DNA from: Bacteroidaceae bacterium
Lineage (GTDB): Bacteria > Bacteroidota > Bacteroidia > Bacteroidales > Bacteroidaceae
DNA length: 25,219 bases
Direction: 5' to 3'
Assembly: GCA_016302435.1 (NCBI GenBank)
Contig: JAEDNQ010000011.1
Location: 1-25,219, forward strand
The notes under the pieces are model-generated. The model did no database searches. It saw only the letters and a program-made list of their open reading frames with translations, and was not told where the DNA came from. Shown piece after piece: positions 1-7,733 of this stretch (positions are counted from its first letter, which is position 1; each line of letters begins with the position of its first letter). The translations under genes and the position numbers were made by a program.

Positions 1-16
1 TTAAAACAAATGATTT

Positions 17-1342
17 ATGGGATTTTTTTTCACTTCTGAATCCGTGTCTGAAGGACATCCAGACAAGGTGGCTGACCAGATCAGCGATGCAGTGCTCGAC
101 AATCTTCTCGCTTATGACCCTGACTCTAAGGTGGCTTGCGAGACTCTCGTGACAACAGGACAGGTCGTTGTGGCGGGAGAGGTGAAGAGCAATGCTTACA
201 TTGACCTCCAGGAGGTCGCAAGAGATACAATCAACAAGATAGGTTACACTAAGTCATCGTATAAGTTTGACGGTGAGAGCTGTGGTGTGCTCAATGCGAT
301 ACATGAGCAGAGCAGCGACATCAACCGTGGAGTGGAGCGCGAGAAACCTGAAGAGCAAGGTGCTGGCGACCAGGGCATGATGTTTGGCTATGCCACAAAC
401 GAGACGGCTAACTGCATGCCGCTGTCGCTCGACCTCTCTCACCGCATTCTCCGTGTGCTGGCCAACATCCGACGCGAGGGCAAGGAGATGACCTACACTC
501 GTGTGGGCGGCAAGGTTGTCACCTATCTCCGTCCTGACGCTAAGAGCCAGGTGACTATAGAGTATGGAGACGACAGCAAGCCAAAGCGCATTCACACTAT
601 CGTCGTCAGCACGCAGCACGATGAGTTCATCCTCCCAGGCACTGCTGAGGCTGCCACTCAGGAGGAGGCTGACACCAAGATGCTTGCCCGCATCAAGAGT
701 GATGTCATCAACATCCTCATACCTCGTGTAGTGGAGGAGATTGGCGACGAGAGAATAAAGGCTCTCTTTGGCAAGGACATAACGTATCACGTCAACCCTA
801 CAGGAAAGTTTGTCATTGGCGGTCCCCACGGAGACACGGGGCTCACAGGCCGCAAGATCATCGTCGACACCTACGGAGGACGTGGTGCTCACGGCGGCGG
901 TGCCTTCTCGGGCAAGGACCCCAGCAAGGTGGACCGTTCGGCTGCTTATGCCGCGCGCCACATAGCCAAGAACATGGTTGTGGCAGGTGTGGCTGACGAG
1001 ATGCTGGTGCAGCTCAGTTATGCCATAGGTGTGGCTCGCCCTGTCAGCATCTATGTCAACACGTATGGCACTTCGCACGTGGCTGTGAGCGACGGTGAGA
1101 TAGCTACCATCATTGACCAGATATTCGACCTTCGCCCAAACGCCATAGAGAAGCGATTTGACCTCCGCAAGCCTATCTACCAGGAGACGGCCAGCTACGG
1201 ACACTTTGGCAGAGAAACGGTGAAGGTGGTGAAGAAGTTCACCAACCGCTATCAGGGTGACAAGGAGATAGAGGTGACTCTCTTCCCGTGGGAGGAGACG
1301 ACTGAGTATCAGGATGCCATAAAGAAGGCGTTCAACCTGTAA
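17..1342 (+). CDS. metK: S-adenosylmethionine synthetase (methionine adenosyltransferase)
   Basis: This cytosolic enzyme makes S-adenosylmethionine from methionine and ATP. The 441-residue protein carries the family hallmarks: GHPDK near residue 13 (ATP binding), GAGDQG at 115-120, and the glycine-rich active-site stretch from GGPHGDTGLTGRK (about 268-280) through DTYGGRGAHGGGAFSGKD to about 301. It is longer than the roughly 384-residue E. coli enzyme; a length of about 430 is usual in Bacteroidales. The start is fixed by an in-frame TGA at 11-13, so ATG at 17 is the first possible start. The promoter lies outside the window. A 65-nt spacer leads to the DUF4271 gene on the same strand, so co-transcription is possible. 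Identity is secure. Confidence 0.97.
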   Translation: MGFFFTSESVSEGHPDKVADQISDAVLDNLLAYDPDSKVACETLVTTGQVVVAGEVKSNAYIDLQEVARDTINKIGYTKSSYKFDGESCGVLNAIHEQSSDINRGVEREKPEEQGAGDQGMMFGYATNETANCMPLSLDLSHRILRVLANIRREGKEMTYTRVGGKVVTYLRPDAKSQVTIEYGDDSKPKRIHTIVVSTQHDEFILPGTAEAATQEEADTKMLARIKSDVINILIPRVVEEIGDERIKALFGKDITYHVNPTGKFVIGGPHGDTGLTGRKIIVDTYGGRGAHGGGAFSGKDPSKVDRSAAYAARHIAKNMVVAGVADEMLVQLSYAIGVARPVSIYVNTYGTSHVAVSDGEIATIIDQIFDLRPNAIEKRFDLRKPIYQETASYGHFGRETVKVVKKFTNRYQGDKEIEVTLFPWEETTEYQDAIKKAFNL

Positions 1343-1407
1343 GGTAGAACATGCTGCTCCCCCACCCCCATCCATAAGGACAAGGAGCTGCACATATCTC
1401 AATCCAC

Positions 1408-2205
1408 ATGTACGACTACGACAGCATAATGACAGCTACTGACTCTACGGTCATAAACAGGTCATCATACTACAAGGAAGGTGTCTCTCTGCCGGACGGC
1501 GATGTCGCCATGGCAGAGAGGCCTTACTCTGTGGCCGACGACAATGCTGTAGGGCTATGCATGCTGGCTCTTTTCTTCCTTCTCTCGCTGGTGCTGAGCC
1601 GCAGCGGTTCTGTCTTGCTCATCCGCCTCCAGAGTTTTTTCAAATCGAAGAGAACATACACTGACGAGCGATATACCGACAATACACGGGAGCGCCTGTC
1701 GACGCTGGCTCTCATCTTCATCTGCTGCATGAGTCTCTCTGCCGTATGGTTCAATCCTGTGGCGGAGCAGGGAGAGGGATTCCCCTGCGCTCCAGTATGG
1801 CTATACGCTATCGGATGTGGCGCAATCATGGCACTTCTCTTAGCAAAGATATGTGCGTATGGGGTGGTGAACTGGATTTTCTTCAACAACGAAGCAAACA
1901 AGAAGTGGACTTCCAGCTACCTGTATCTGACATCGCTGACAGCACTCATATTTTACCCTGCAGCCCTCGTCTGCACTTATGCGCCACAGACACGCCAGGT
2001 AGTAACTGGAGTTGTCATATTGATGCTTGCAGTATATGAAGCTATGCTTTTTTACAAGCTAATTATAAACTTTAGGATGAAAAAGTACAGCTATGTGCTA
2101 ATTATTTTGTACTTTTGCAGCGTGGAAATGGTGCCCGCCTTAGCGATATGGCGTTTGGCATCATATTTTAGTGGGTTTATAATAGAAAATAAATTGTTAT
2201 ATTGA
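1408..2205 (+). CDS. DUF4271 family integral membrane protein
   Basis: This is a 265-residue polytopic membrane protein of unknown function. Hydrophobic segments are visible at about residues 47-65, 97-115, 129-148, 172-192, 198-219 and 228-246, so about six transmembrane helices. A hydrophilic N-terminus of about 45 residues precedes them and a charged, Arg/Lys-rich loop sits at about 74-97. The C-terminal pattern with Glu and Pro in the last helix (SVEMVPALAIW) fits the Bacteroidetes-restricted DUF4271 family, which from memory commonly sits just before hemD. The stop TGA (2203-2205) shares its last base with the ATG of hemD, which suggests translational coupling. The last 130 bp are clearly more AT-rich than the rest. 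No catalytic motif is seen and I do not assign a function. Confidence 0.8.
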   Translation: MYDYDSIMTATDSTVINRSSYYKEGVSLPDGDVAMAERPYSVADDNAVGLCMLALFFLLSLVLSRSGSVLLIRLQSFFKSKRTYTDERYTDNTRERLSTLALIFICCMSLSAVWFNPVAEQGEGFPCAPVWLYAIGCGAIMALLLAKICAYGVVNWIFFNNEANKKWTSSYLYLTSLTALIFYPAALVCTYAPQTRQVVTGVVILMLAVYEAMLFYKLIINFRMKKYSYVLIILYFCSVEMVPALAIWRLASYFSGFIIENKLLY

Positions 2206-2942
2206 TGGCAACAAAGATACTCGTATCTCAACCTAAACCTCAAACAGAGAAGTCTCCGTACTTCGAGGTAGCTAAGAAATACAATCTCGATCTCGTGTTC
2301 CGCCCCTTCATCAAGGTCGAACCTATGTCGGCCAAGGACTTCAGACAGCAGAAAGTGTCGGTGCAGGGACACACAGCAGTAGTTTTCACCTCTCGTCACG
2401 CCATTGACCACTTCTTCGCACTGTGCAAGGAGCTGCGCGTGAGCATACCGGAGGACATGAAGTACTTCTGCATATCTGAGCAGGTGTCGCTCTACATACA
2501 AAAGTTCGTACAGTACCGCAAACGCAAAAATTTCTTCCCCGAGAGCGGGCAGATGAAGGACCTCATCCCTATCATGGTGAAGCACGGAAACGAGAAATAC
2601 TTCGTCCCGCAGTCGTCCATTCACGATGACAAGATGAAGGAGATGCTCGACGAGGCCAAGCTCGACCACGACGAGGCAGTCATGTACTACACAGTGCCAA
2701 ACGACTTCGCTCCAGACGAGGCCTTTGACTACGACATGCTCGTATTCTTCTCTCCTGAGGGTATCAACTCGCTGGTGAAGAACTTCCCCGACTTCAAGCA
2801 GAGGGACATCAAAGTGGCATGCCTTGGAGCCAAGACCATACAGGCAGCGGAGGCGGCTGGGCTTCACGTGGACTACCAGCCTACAGCAGAGCTCAGATCT
2901 GTACCTGCCATCATAGAGGCATACGCCAAGTCGCTCGCTTGA
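2205..2942 (+). CDS. hemD: uroporphyrinogen-III synthase family protein
   Basis: This protein would close and isomerise hydroxymethylbilane to uroporphyrinogen III in tetrapyrrole synthesis. The 245-residue sequence has the HemD layout of two alternating alpha/beta domains. It opens with KILVSQPKP, contains VVFTSRHAIDHFF (the conserved segment that packs around the active site), and has a second half with DMLVFFSPEGINSLVKNFP and IKVACLGAKTIQAAEAAGL, all typical of the family. HemD proteins diverge strongly, so the call rests on this pattern and on the DUF4271 neighbour. I take ATG at 2205 rather than the TTG one codon upstream, because it forms a TGATG junction with the preceding stop. No other heme genes are in the window, so whether this strain makes heme cannot be judged here. 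Confidence 0.85.
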   Translation: MATKILVSQPKPQTEKSPYFEVAKKYNLDLVFRPFIKVEPMSAKDFRQQKVSVQGHTAVVFTSRHAIDHFFALCKELRVSIPEDMKYFCISEQVSLYIQKFVQYRKRKNFFPESGQMKDLIPIMVKHGNEKYFVPQSSIHDDKMKEMLDEAKLDHDEAVMYYTVPNDFAPDEAFDYDMLVFFSPEGINSLVKNFPDFKQRDIKVACLGAKTIQAAEAAGLHVDYQPTAELRSVPAIIEAYAKSLA

Positions 2943-3056
2943 TGTATATCCTAAGTGATGTTTAAGTTATTGTTCTGAACATTGCTGAGCAGCGAAGGCT
3001 GGCGGATGTTGCACACACCACTCTCGTTCATACGCTTCATTTTTCTTCTTTCGCTC

Positions 3057-3560
3057 ATGGACAATATTTCTGACAACATATCTGCCAAGACATCTTCGAA
3101 GACTTTGGATGGTGGCATTGGCAACTCATTTAAGAAAACGGAGAGGCTCAACAGCCAACTCGTCATAGACAAACTTTTCGCAGGAGGAAACGCTTCAATG
3201 GCAGTGTTTCCCCTGCGAGCTGTTTTTATGAAGACTACTCTTGCGGACAATGGGCAAAGCGGCGAGCTGCCGCCTGTGTCTATTCTGATTTCTGTCCCCA
3301 AGAAGAGGTTTAGGCATGCGGTGGACCGCAACAGGATGAAGAGGCTCGTGAGGGAGGCATACCGCACGCAGAAGCATGTGCTGTGGCGCGCGCTCGACGG
3401 CAAGGACTATAGGCTTGCTGTGGCTTTTGTCTGCATCACGGACAGTATGCCGTCTTTCTTCCATGTGCGCAAGAGCATGATGAAGATTCTCACTCGCATA
3501 GCTGAGAAGATGGGCGATGCGGCAAATAACGGCATCTCTTCGCCAGAAGTGCGTCCATGA
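3057..3560 (+). CDS. rnpA: ribonuclease P protein component
   Basis: This is the small basic protein subunit of RNase P, which helps the catalytic RNA remove 5' leaders from pre-tRNAs. The family signature is clear: FKKTERLNS near the start of the domain, FPLRAVF, then SVPKKRF followed by the RNRMKRLVREAYR motif, the RNR motif that contacts RNA. The chosen ATG at 3057 gives 168 residues, including about 20 extra residues before FKKTERL; Bacteroidales RnpA is usually nearer 135-140. Other in-frame starts are ATG at 3006 and TTG at 2982, which would add a hydrophobic stretch not expected for this protein. The end overlaps the yidD start by four bases (ATGA). The rnpA-yidD pairing is widespread in bacteria. 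Confidence 0.93.
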   Translation: MDNISDNISAKTSSKTLDGGIGNSFKKTERLNSQLVIDKLFAGGNASMAVFPLRAVFMKTTLADNGQSGELPPVSILISVPKKRFRHAVDRNRMKRLVREAYRTQKHVLWRALDGKDYRLAVAFVCITDSMPSFFHVRKSMMKILTRIAEKMGDAANNGISSPEVRP

Positions 3561-3913
3561 GAAAGAGTTCTTCTCCGCAGCCTTGCAGGAGCGTCTTGCA
3601 GCGAATGTTGCATTCGGCTCTGACCATGGCAAGGGATGTGCTCACGTGGATGTTCCTCTTGCCCATTAGGTTTTATAAGGTGGCCATCTCGCCGATGTTG
3701 CCTCCGTCGTGCCGCTATACGCCCACGTGCTCTTCTTATGCCATTGACGCTATTGTGAAACATGGTCCGCTGAAGGGCTTGCTTCTCGCCTGCATGCGCA
3801 TTCTGCGCTGCCATCCATGGGGTGGGCATGGGTATGACCCTGTGCCTGAAGCGTTCGGATGGAAGGATTTTCTGAAGAGAAACAGTTGGAGACAGAACCA
3901 AGGCAATGTTTGA
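3557..3913 (+). CDS. yidD: membrane protein insertion efficiency factor YidD
   Basis: YidD is a small inner-membrane-associated protein that aids YidC-dependent insertion of membrane proteins. The conserved core is obvious: LPIRFYKVAISPMLPPSCRYTPTCSSYA, then AIVKHGPLKGLLLACMRILRCHPWGGHGYDPVP, with the family's conserved cysteines and the CHPW-GGHGYDPVP ending. The 118-residue length is above the usual 70-90. The surplus is an N-terminal stretch of about 23 residues before MARDVLTW. The true start may therefore be the ATG at 3626, but ATG at 3557 overlaps the rnpA stop as ATGA, which favours coupled translation. The 3' end overlaps the next gene by 8 bp. A C-terminal tail of about 20 residues follows the core. 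Confidence 0.94.
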   Translation: MRKSSSPQPCRSVLQRMLHSALTMARDVLTWMFLLPIRFYKVAISPMLPPSCRYTPTCSSYAIDAIVKHGPLKGLLLACMRILRCHPWGGHGYDPVPEAFGWKDFLKRNSWRQNQGNV

Positions 3914-4640
3914 CTTTCACACACATATATATGATGACACAAGGTGTCCGATGTCTTTCCTGCTCAATGTGGACGTGCAGGACACGGGGCTATGCGGACT
4001 GACATCGGGTGGAGGGACGAATGGGTTCTCTCTGCCTATGGGGATGCCTGCCGACTTTTCTTGCGGCGGTGTGCTGCTCTCTGTGGGGCTACACCCTTGG
4101 CGCACTGAGGGCGGATGGGAGCATTGGATGCCGAGGCTCAGAGAGTGGGCGGAGAGGGACTGTGTGGTGGCTATTGGCGAATGTGGTCTGGACGTTATGA
4201 GGGGAGCGAGCATGGACGTGCAGATGGAGGCCATGAGGGCTCAGGTGGAGATAGCGGCCAAAGTGGGTAAGCCTGTCATTGTGCACTGCGTGAAGGCTAT
4301 GGAGCAGCTGATGGTCTTGCGCAAGGAATATGTGGTGACATGCAACTCCCGGGGATGGAAGCCTCAGACATGGGTCATTCATGGTTTTCGCGGCAAGCCT
4401 GAGCAGGCAAAACAGCTGATGGCCAAGGGCATGCGTATATCCCTCGGCCATCAGTACAATATAGATACGTTGCGCTATCTGTTTACTTGCGGTTGTCCTT
4501 TTTACCTTGAGACGGACGATTGCCATCTTCCCATCGAGGAGATTTACCGTCAGGCTTCCATCCGTCTCGGCGTGGACGTCTGTCGTCTCGTGAGTCGCTG
4601 TAATCCTTTCGTGGACCTCTTCCGTCCTGTGACTTCTTAG
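3906..4640 (+). CDS. TatD family metal-dependent hydrolase
   Basis: This is a 244-residue member of the TatD-type amidohydrolase superfamily, metal-dependent enzymes often acting as deoxyribonucleases. The metal ligands can be read directly: HTH at residues 5-7, Glu92 in AIGECGLD, His127 in VIVHC, His159 in VIHGF and Asp204 in LETDD. The final helix LPIEEIYRQAS...NPFVDLF matches the normal TatD C-terminus, so the gene is complete. It starts 8 bp inside yidD. The rnpA-yidD-tatD order is common in Bacteroidales from memory. The last 158 bp are also read on the other strand as the tail of the rRNA methyltransferase. The exact substrate cannot be told from sequence, so I give no symbol. Confidence 0.9.
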   Translation: MFDFHTHIYDDTRCPMSFLLNVDVQDTGLCGLTSGGGTNGFSLPMGMPADFSCGGVLLSVGLHPWRTEGGWEHWMPRLREWAERDCVVAIGECGLDVMRGASMDVQMEAMRAQVEIAAKVGKPVIVHCVKAMEQLMVLRKEYVVTCNSRGWKPQTWVIHGFRGKPEQAKQLMAKGMRISLGHQYNIDTLRYLFTCGCPFYLETDDCHLPIEEIYRQASIRLGVDVCRLVSRCNPFVDLFRPVTS

Positions 4641-6234
4641 AGCCCTGTCCAGAGAAGAATTCTCTGCGGGCTTCTTGTCGCTCCTCACGGTTGGAAGAGC
4701 GTTCGCGCTGCTGGTAGCTGTCGGAGCGTCCAGAGCGTGGGCTGCCGCTGCGTGGTGGACGTGAATCGCTGGACTTTTCAGAACGGACATAGACCGTGCG
4801 GTCGCCCCACTTGCCGAGGTGGCGATTGATGATTTCGGCTTCTTCCTCGTCTTCTGGTTCGAAGAGAAGTTCTCGCCTGTCTCTTGGGCTGAGGGACATG
4901 TCCTTGTAGTTGCGATCCTTGATGCCTCTGTCTTTGGTGGGCTTGTCCTTATAAGGCTTGGACTTGAAGTAGTGGGCTTCATCGTCGGTCTTCTTCTCGT
5001 CTCCCCACTCTCCGTCTTCATTTTTCTTGTGGGGCTTGAACTTGAGGTTGTGCTTTCGCTCTTCCTCTGTCTTGATGTCGAGTCCTTCCTCGCGGCGCTC
5101 CTTGAGTTTGCCGTCGAAGATCTGGTACTTGCGGAACTCGCATTCGAGCTGTCCGTTGAAGAGGGCGTAGCGTGTGGAGGGACGGAAGCCTATGCGGTCG
5201 AAGAGCTCTTCGTGGTGGGTGATGATCCAGGCATCGTTGCCGACGAAGTTGCGCTTGAGGTTTTTGCCTATTGTCTCGTAGAGGTCGAAGATGTCGTCGG
5301 TGGTGATGCGGTCTCCGTAGGGAGGATTGGTTATCATGATGGCCTTGTCGATGGGCTTCTCAAACTCGTAGAAGTCGCGCTGCTCTATGCTGACGACATC
5401 TTTGACGCCTGCATTGGCTACATTGTCCAAAGCTATCTGGACGGCCTGGCGATTGATGTCGTAGCCATATATCTTATGGTCGAAATCGCGCTCCTGGCTG
5501 TCGTCGTTGTATATTCTGTCGAAGAGGTCGGCATCGAAGTCCTTCCACTTCTCGAAGGCATACTCTTTGCGGAAGACCCCAGGATACACATTGAGGGCTA
5601 TGAGGGCTGCCTCGATGACGATAGTGCCTGAGCCGCAGAAGGGGTCGATGAAGTCGCACTCGCCGTTCCATCCGCTGAGAAGGATGAGTCCTGCTGCAAG
5701 CACCTCGTTGATGGGGGCTGTCACTGTGGCGGTCTTGTAGCCGCGCTGGTGGAGGCTCTCTCCTGAGGAGTCGAGGGATATGGTGACGTCGTTGTCGGCT
5801 ATGTGCACGTTGATGCGGATGTCGGGGTTGCTGATGCCCACATTGGGGCGCTCGCCTGTCTTCTCTCTCCAGTAGTCGGCTATGGCGTCCTTCACGCGAT
5901 ATGCCACAAACTTGGAGTGGCGGAAGTCGTCGCTGAAGATGACGGAGTCTACGAGGAAGGAGTTGTCAACATCCATGTAATCTTCCCACTCGATGGTCTT
6001 GACCACTTCATACACCTCATCAGCGTCTGTTGCCTTAAACTCCTTGATGGGCTTAAGTACTTTGACTGCTGTGCGAGTGCAGAAATTGGCCTTGTAGAGC
6101 ATCTCCTTGTCGCCTGTGCATGCCACCATGCGGCGGCCTATCTCTACGTTGTTTGCTCCAAGGTCGATGAGTTCTTTTGCAAGCACCTCCTCAAGTCCCT
6201 GGAAGGTTTTTGCTATGATTTTGAATTCTTCCAT
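4483..6234 (-). CDS. THUMP-domain class I 23S rRNA methyltransferase (RlmL-like) with long basic tail
   Basis: This is a SAM-dependent RNA methyltransferase of the RlmL/RlmK N-terminal-half type, expected to make N2-methylguanosine in 23S rRNA. From the chosen ATG at 6234 (583 residues): an N-terminal ferredoxin-like/THUMP region spans about 1-165 (FKIIAKTFQGLEEVLAKEL; ISNPDIRINVHI). The methyltransferase domain spans about 166-372, with DPFCGSGTIVIEAAL at 197-211 (SAM binding) and the catalytic NPPY at 303-306. After residue 375 comes a tail of about 200 residues rich in Lys, Arg, Glu, Asp, Ser and Gly with no predicted fold. A TTG five codons upstream is a less likely start. The last 52 codons or so run antisense to the TatD gene. 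cysE lies 159 bp upstream on the same strand. Confidence 0.9.
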   Translation of the reverse strand: MEEFKIIAKTFQGLEEVLAKELIDLGANNVEIGRRMVACTGDKEMLYKANFCTRTAVKVLKPIKEFKATDADEVYEVVKTIEWEDYMDVDNSFLVDSVIFSDDFRHSKFVAYRVKDAIADYWREKTGERPNVGISNPDIRINVHIADNDVTISLDSSGESLHQRGYKTATVTAPINEVLAAGLILLSGWNGECDFIDPFCGSGTIVIEAALIALNVYPGVFRKEYAFEKWKDFDADLFDRIYNDDSQERDFDHKIYGYDINRQAVQIALDNVANAGVKDVVSIEQRDFYEFEKPIDKAIMITNPPYGDRITTDDIFDLYETIGKNLKRNFVGNDAWIITHHEELFDRIGFRPSTRYALFNGQLECEFRKYQIFDGKLKERREEGLDIKTEEERKHNLKFKPHKKNEDGEWGDEKKTDDEAHYFKSKPYKDKPTKDRGIKDRNYKDMSLSPRDRRELLFEPEDEEEAEIINRHLGKWGDRTVYVRSEKSSDSRPPRSGSPRSGRSDSYQQRERSSNREERQEARREFFSGQGSKKSQDGRGPRKDYSDSRDDRRPRRDGWKPDGKSPRWEDGNRPSQGKKDNRK

Positions 6235-6393
6235 ATATATGTTTTGCAATCTTTGCCTTGTTATGATATGTATGTTTGTAGGGGGGTATAGTCTTTTGTA
6301 TGTTTACTGTGGTGTGCCGTGGGCGGGGGAACGTGGCGAGGTCCGTATGGATGCCTGATATGGCGAGGACGTGTTACTGCACGGCTCGGGGTG

Positions 6394-7311
6394 TCATCTT
6401 TTCTGTGTTATGCTGGCTCCTGCCGGCACATCCTGTGTCACCCATATATTGCCGCCGATGACGGCTCCGCGCCCTATGCGTATGCGGCCGAGGATGGAGG
6501 CATTGGAGTAGACGATGACGTTGTCCTCCAGTATTGGGTGTCGGGGCACTCCCTTGATGGGGTTGCCATTGGCATCGAGGGGGAAACTTTTTGCGCCTAA
6601 GGTGACTCCCTGGTATAGCTTGACGTTGTTGCCTATGATGCAGGTCTCGCCTATGACGACGCCGGTGCCGTGGTCGATGGTGAAGTATTCGCCTATGGTG
6701 GCTCCGGGGTGTATGTCGATGCCTGTCTCTGAGTGGGCTATCTCGGTCAGCATGCGGGGTATGAGGGGCACGTCGAGTGTCCAGAGCTCATGGGCTATGC
6801 GGTAGATGGTTAGTTCTTTGATGACGGGGTAGCAGCTTATGATTTCTCCATAGTTTTTGGCTGCAGGGTCGCCGTTGAATGCTGCCATCACGTCTGTGGC
6901 GAGCACTCTCCTCAGTTCGGGCAAGCGGCTGATGAACTCTATGGCTCGTGCCTCAGCCATGCGGCGCATCTCGGTGTTGATGGTCGTCTGGCTGTAGGCG
7001 GCAAAGACGGCTCCCGTATCTTCGAACTTGGAGAAGGAGAGTCCGGCTTGTATCTGTGTCACGAGCAGCGAATAGAGTTGCTCGGTGTATACGCCAAGAT
7101 GAAATTTCAGCGTGTTGGTGTTGATGGACGAACGGCCATAGTACCCTGGAAAGAGTATGCCTCGAGCCAGTTCGATGATCTTATGCAGCACATCGCCTGA
7201 AGGTAGAGGCACTCCGTCGCTGTGCTCATGATAGAGGTCTTTGTAAGACTCTGGGCATGCCAACTCCTCTACTGTCTTGGCGAGAGTGTCGGCAAAAGTC
7301 CTTGCGTTCAT
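6394..7311 (-). CDS. cysE: serine O-acetyltransferase
   Basis: This enzyme acetylates L-serine with acetyl-CoA, the committed step of cysteine synthesis. The 305-residue protein has an alpha-helical N-terminal domain (about 1-165) and a C-terminal left-handed beta-helix of hexapeptide repeats (about 190-300). The active-site segments are visible: HSETGIDIHPGA at 193-204 with the catalytic-type His201, and DHGTGVVIGE at 213-222 with His214. GNNVKLYQGVTLGA follows, then the loop and PILEDNVIVYSNA. It ends soon after NIWVTQDVPAGA, without a long regulatory C-terminal tail of the sort that mediates cysteine feedback or CysK binding in E. coli; the last residues are TQKR. It is transcribed from the promoter at 7459-7489 and probably reads on into the rRNA methyltransferase gene. 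Confidence 0.95.
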   Translation of the reverse strand: MNARTFADTLAKTVEELACPESYKDLYHEHSDGVPLPSGDVLHKIIELARGILFPGYYGRSSINTNTLKFHLGVYTEQLYSLLVTQIQAGLSFSKFEDTGAVFAAYSQTTINTEMRRMAEARAIEFISRLPELRRVLATDVMAAFNGDPAAKNYGEIISCYPVIKELTIYRIAHELWTLDVPLIPRMLTEIAHSETGIDIHPGATIGEYFTIDHGTGVVIGETCIIGNNVKLYQGVTLGAKSFPLDANGNPIKGVPRHPILEDNVIVYSNASILGRIRIGRGAVIGGNIWVTQDVPAGASITQKR

Positions 7312-7458
7312 TTCGTGTTGCTTTATGAATATTCGTATATATATACATGTGTCTTCTCAGTTTGGCAATGTCAGAGCAAGCTCATCATGCTCATGTAGGC
7401 TGAGTGGGACGTTGTCTTCCGCACGGGACAAGACATGTTGTACGTTGTAATTTGGCAA

Positions 7459-7489
7459 CAAAGTTAGTTTGTTTCTGTCGAATATCAAA
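7459..7489 (-). promoter_or_regulatory. Bacteroidetes-type promoter of cysE
   Basis: On the minus strand TTTG (7486-7489) is followed by a 19-bp spacer and TAACTTTG (7459-7466). This is an exact match to the primary sigma factor consensus of Bacteroidetes, TTTG-N19-TAnnTTTG. It implies transcription starting near 7452 and a leader of about 140 nt before the cysE ATG. I see short inverted repeats in the leader but no riboswitch that I recognise. Confidence 0.75.
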
Positions 7490-7582
7490 ATTTTGGTAAA
7501 CAAATGTGTGATTAACAATTGATAATATGCCATATCATAGCAAATATCCCTGTGTTTTTTTCATTTTTTCAATAGATTTGCC

Positions 7583-7590
7583 TAACTTTG
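7583..7590 (+). promoter_or_regulatory. probable -7 element of the purD promoter
   Basis: TAACTTTG matches the Bacteroidetes -7 consensus and lies about 143 bp before the purD ATG. No good TTTG is found at the usual 19-bp distance; the upstream stretch is T-rich. Just downstream, at 7600-7611, is the near-palindrome TGCAAAATTGCA, in the expected start-site region, which could be an operator, though this is only inference. The rest of the 7312-7733 gap holds the two leaders and nothing else I can support. Confidence 0.55.
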
Positions 7591-7733
7591 CACCATCATT
7601 GCAAAATTGCAGTTCTTTGTGCTCATGCCGTATCGGACTTGGTTTCTGCCTGCACGGAGGCGCGGGGCGGGACTGTTCAATGTGCAATGTGTTGTTTCAT
7701 ACACGCAATAAACAAACCACATTTATATAAGAT

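Noticed and set aside
254..1402. 382-codon open frame on the minus strand
   Set aside because: It lies wholly antisense to metK, has no family resemblance, and arises from the codon bias of a conserved gene.
2110..2117. TACTTTTG, a -7-like match within the DUF4271 gene, upstream of hemD
   Set aside because: There is no TTTG at a suitable distance and it lies in coding sequence; a single 8-bp match in AT-rich DNA is expected by chance.
2982..3056. N-terminal extension of rnpA from TTG 2982 or ATG 3006
   Set aside because: The added residues include a hydrophobic stretch not seen in RnpA, and ATG 3057 already lies upstream of the conserved domain.
4819..5631. 270-codon hydrophobic-looking open frame on the plus strand
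   Set aside because: It is antisense to the rRNA methyltransferase. Its Val/Leu-rich composition is the mirror of Glu/Asp/Lys codons, not evidence of a membrane protein.
7527..7730. 67-codon open frame ahead of purD
   Set aside because: It starts upstream of the purD -7 element, so the purD transcript would not carry its start; composition is not protein-like.
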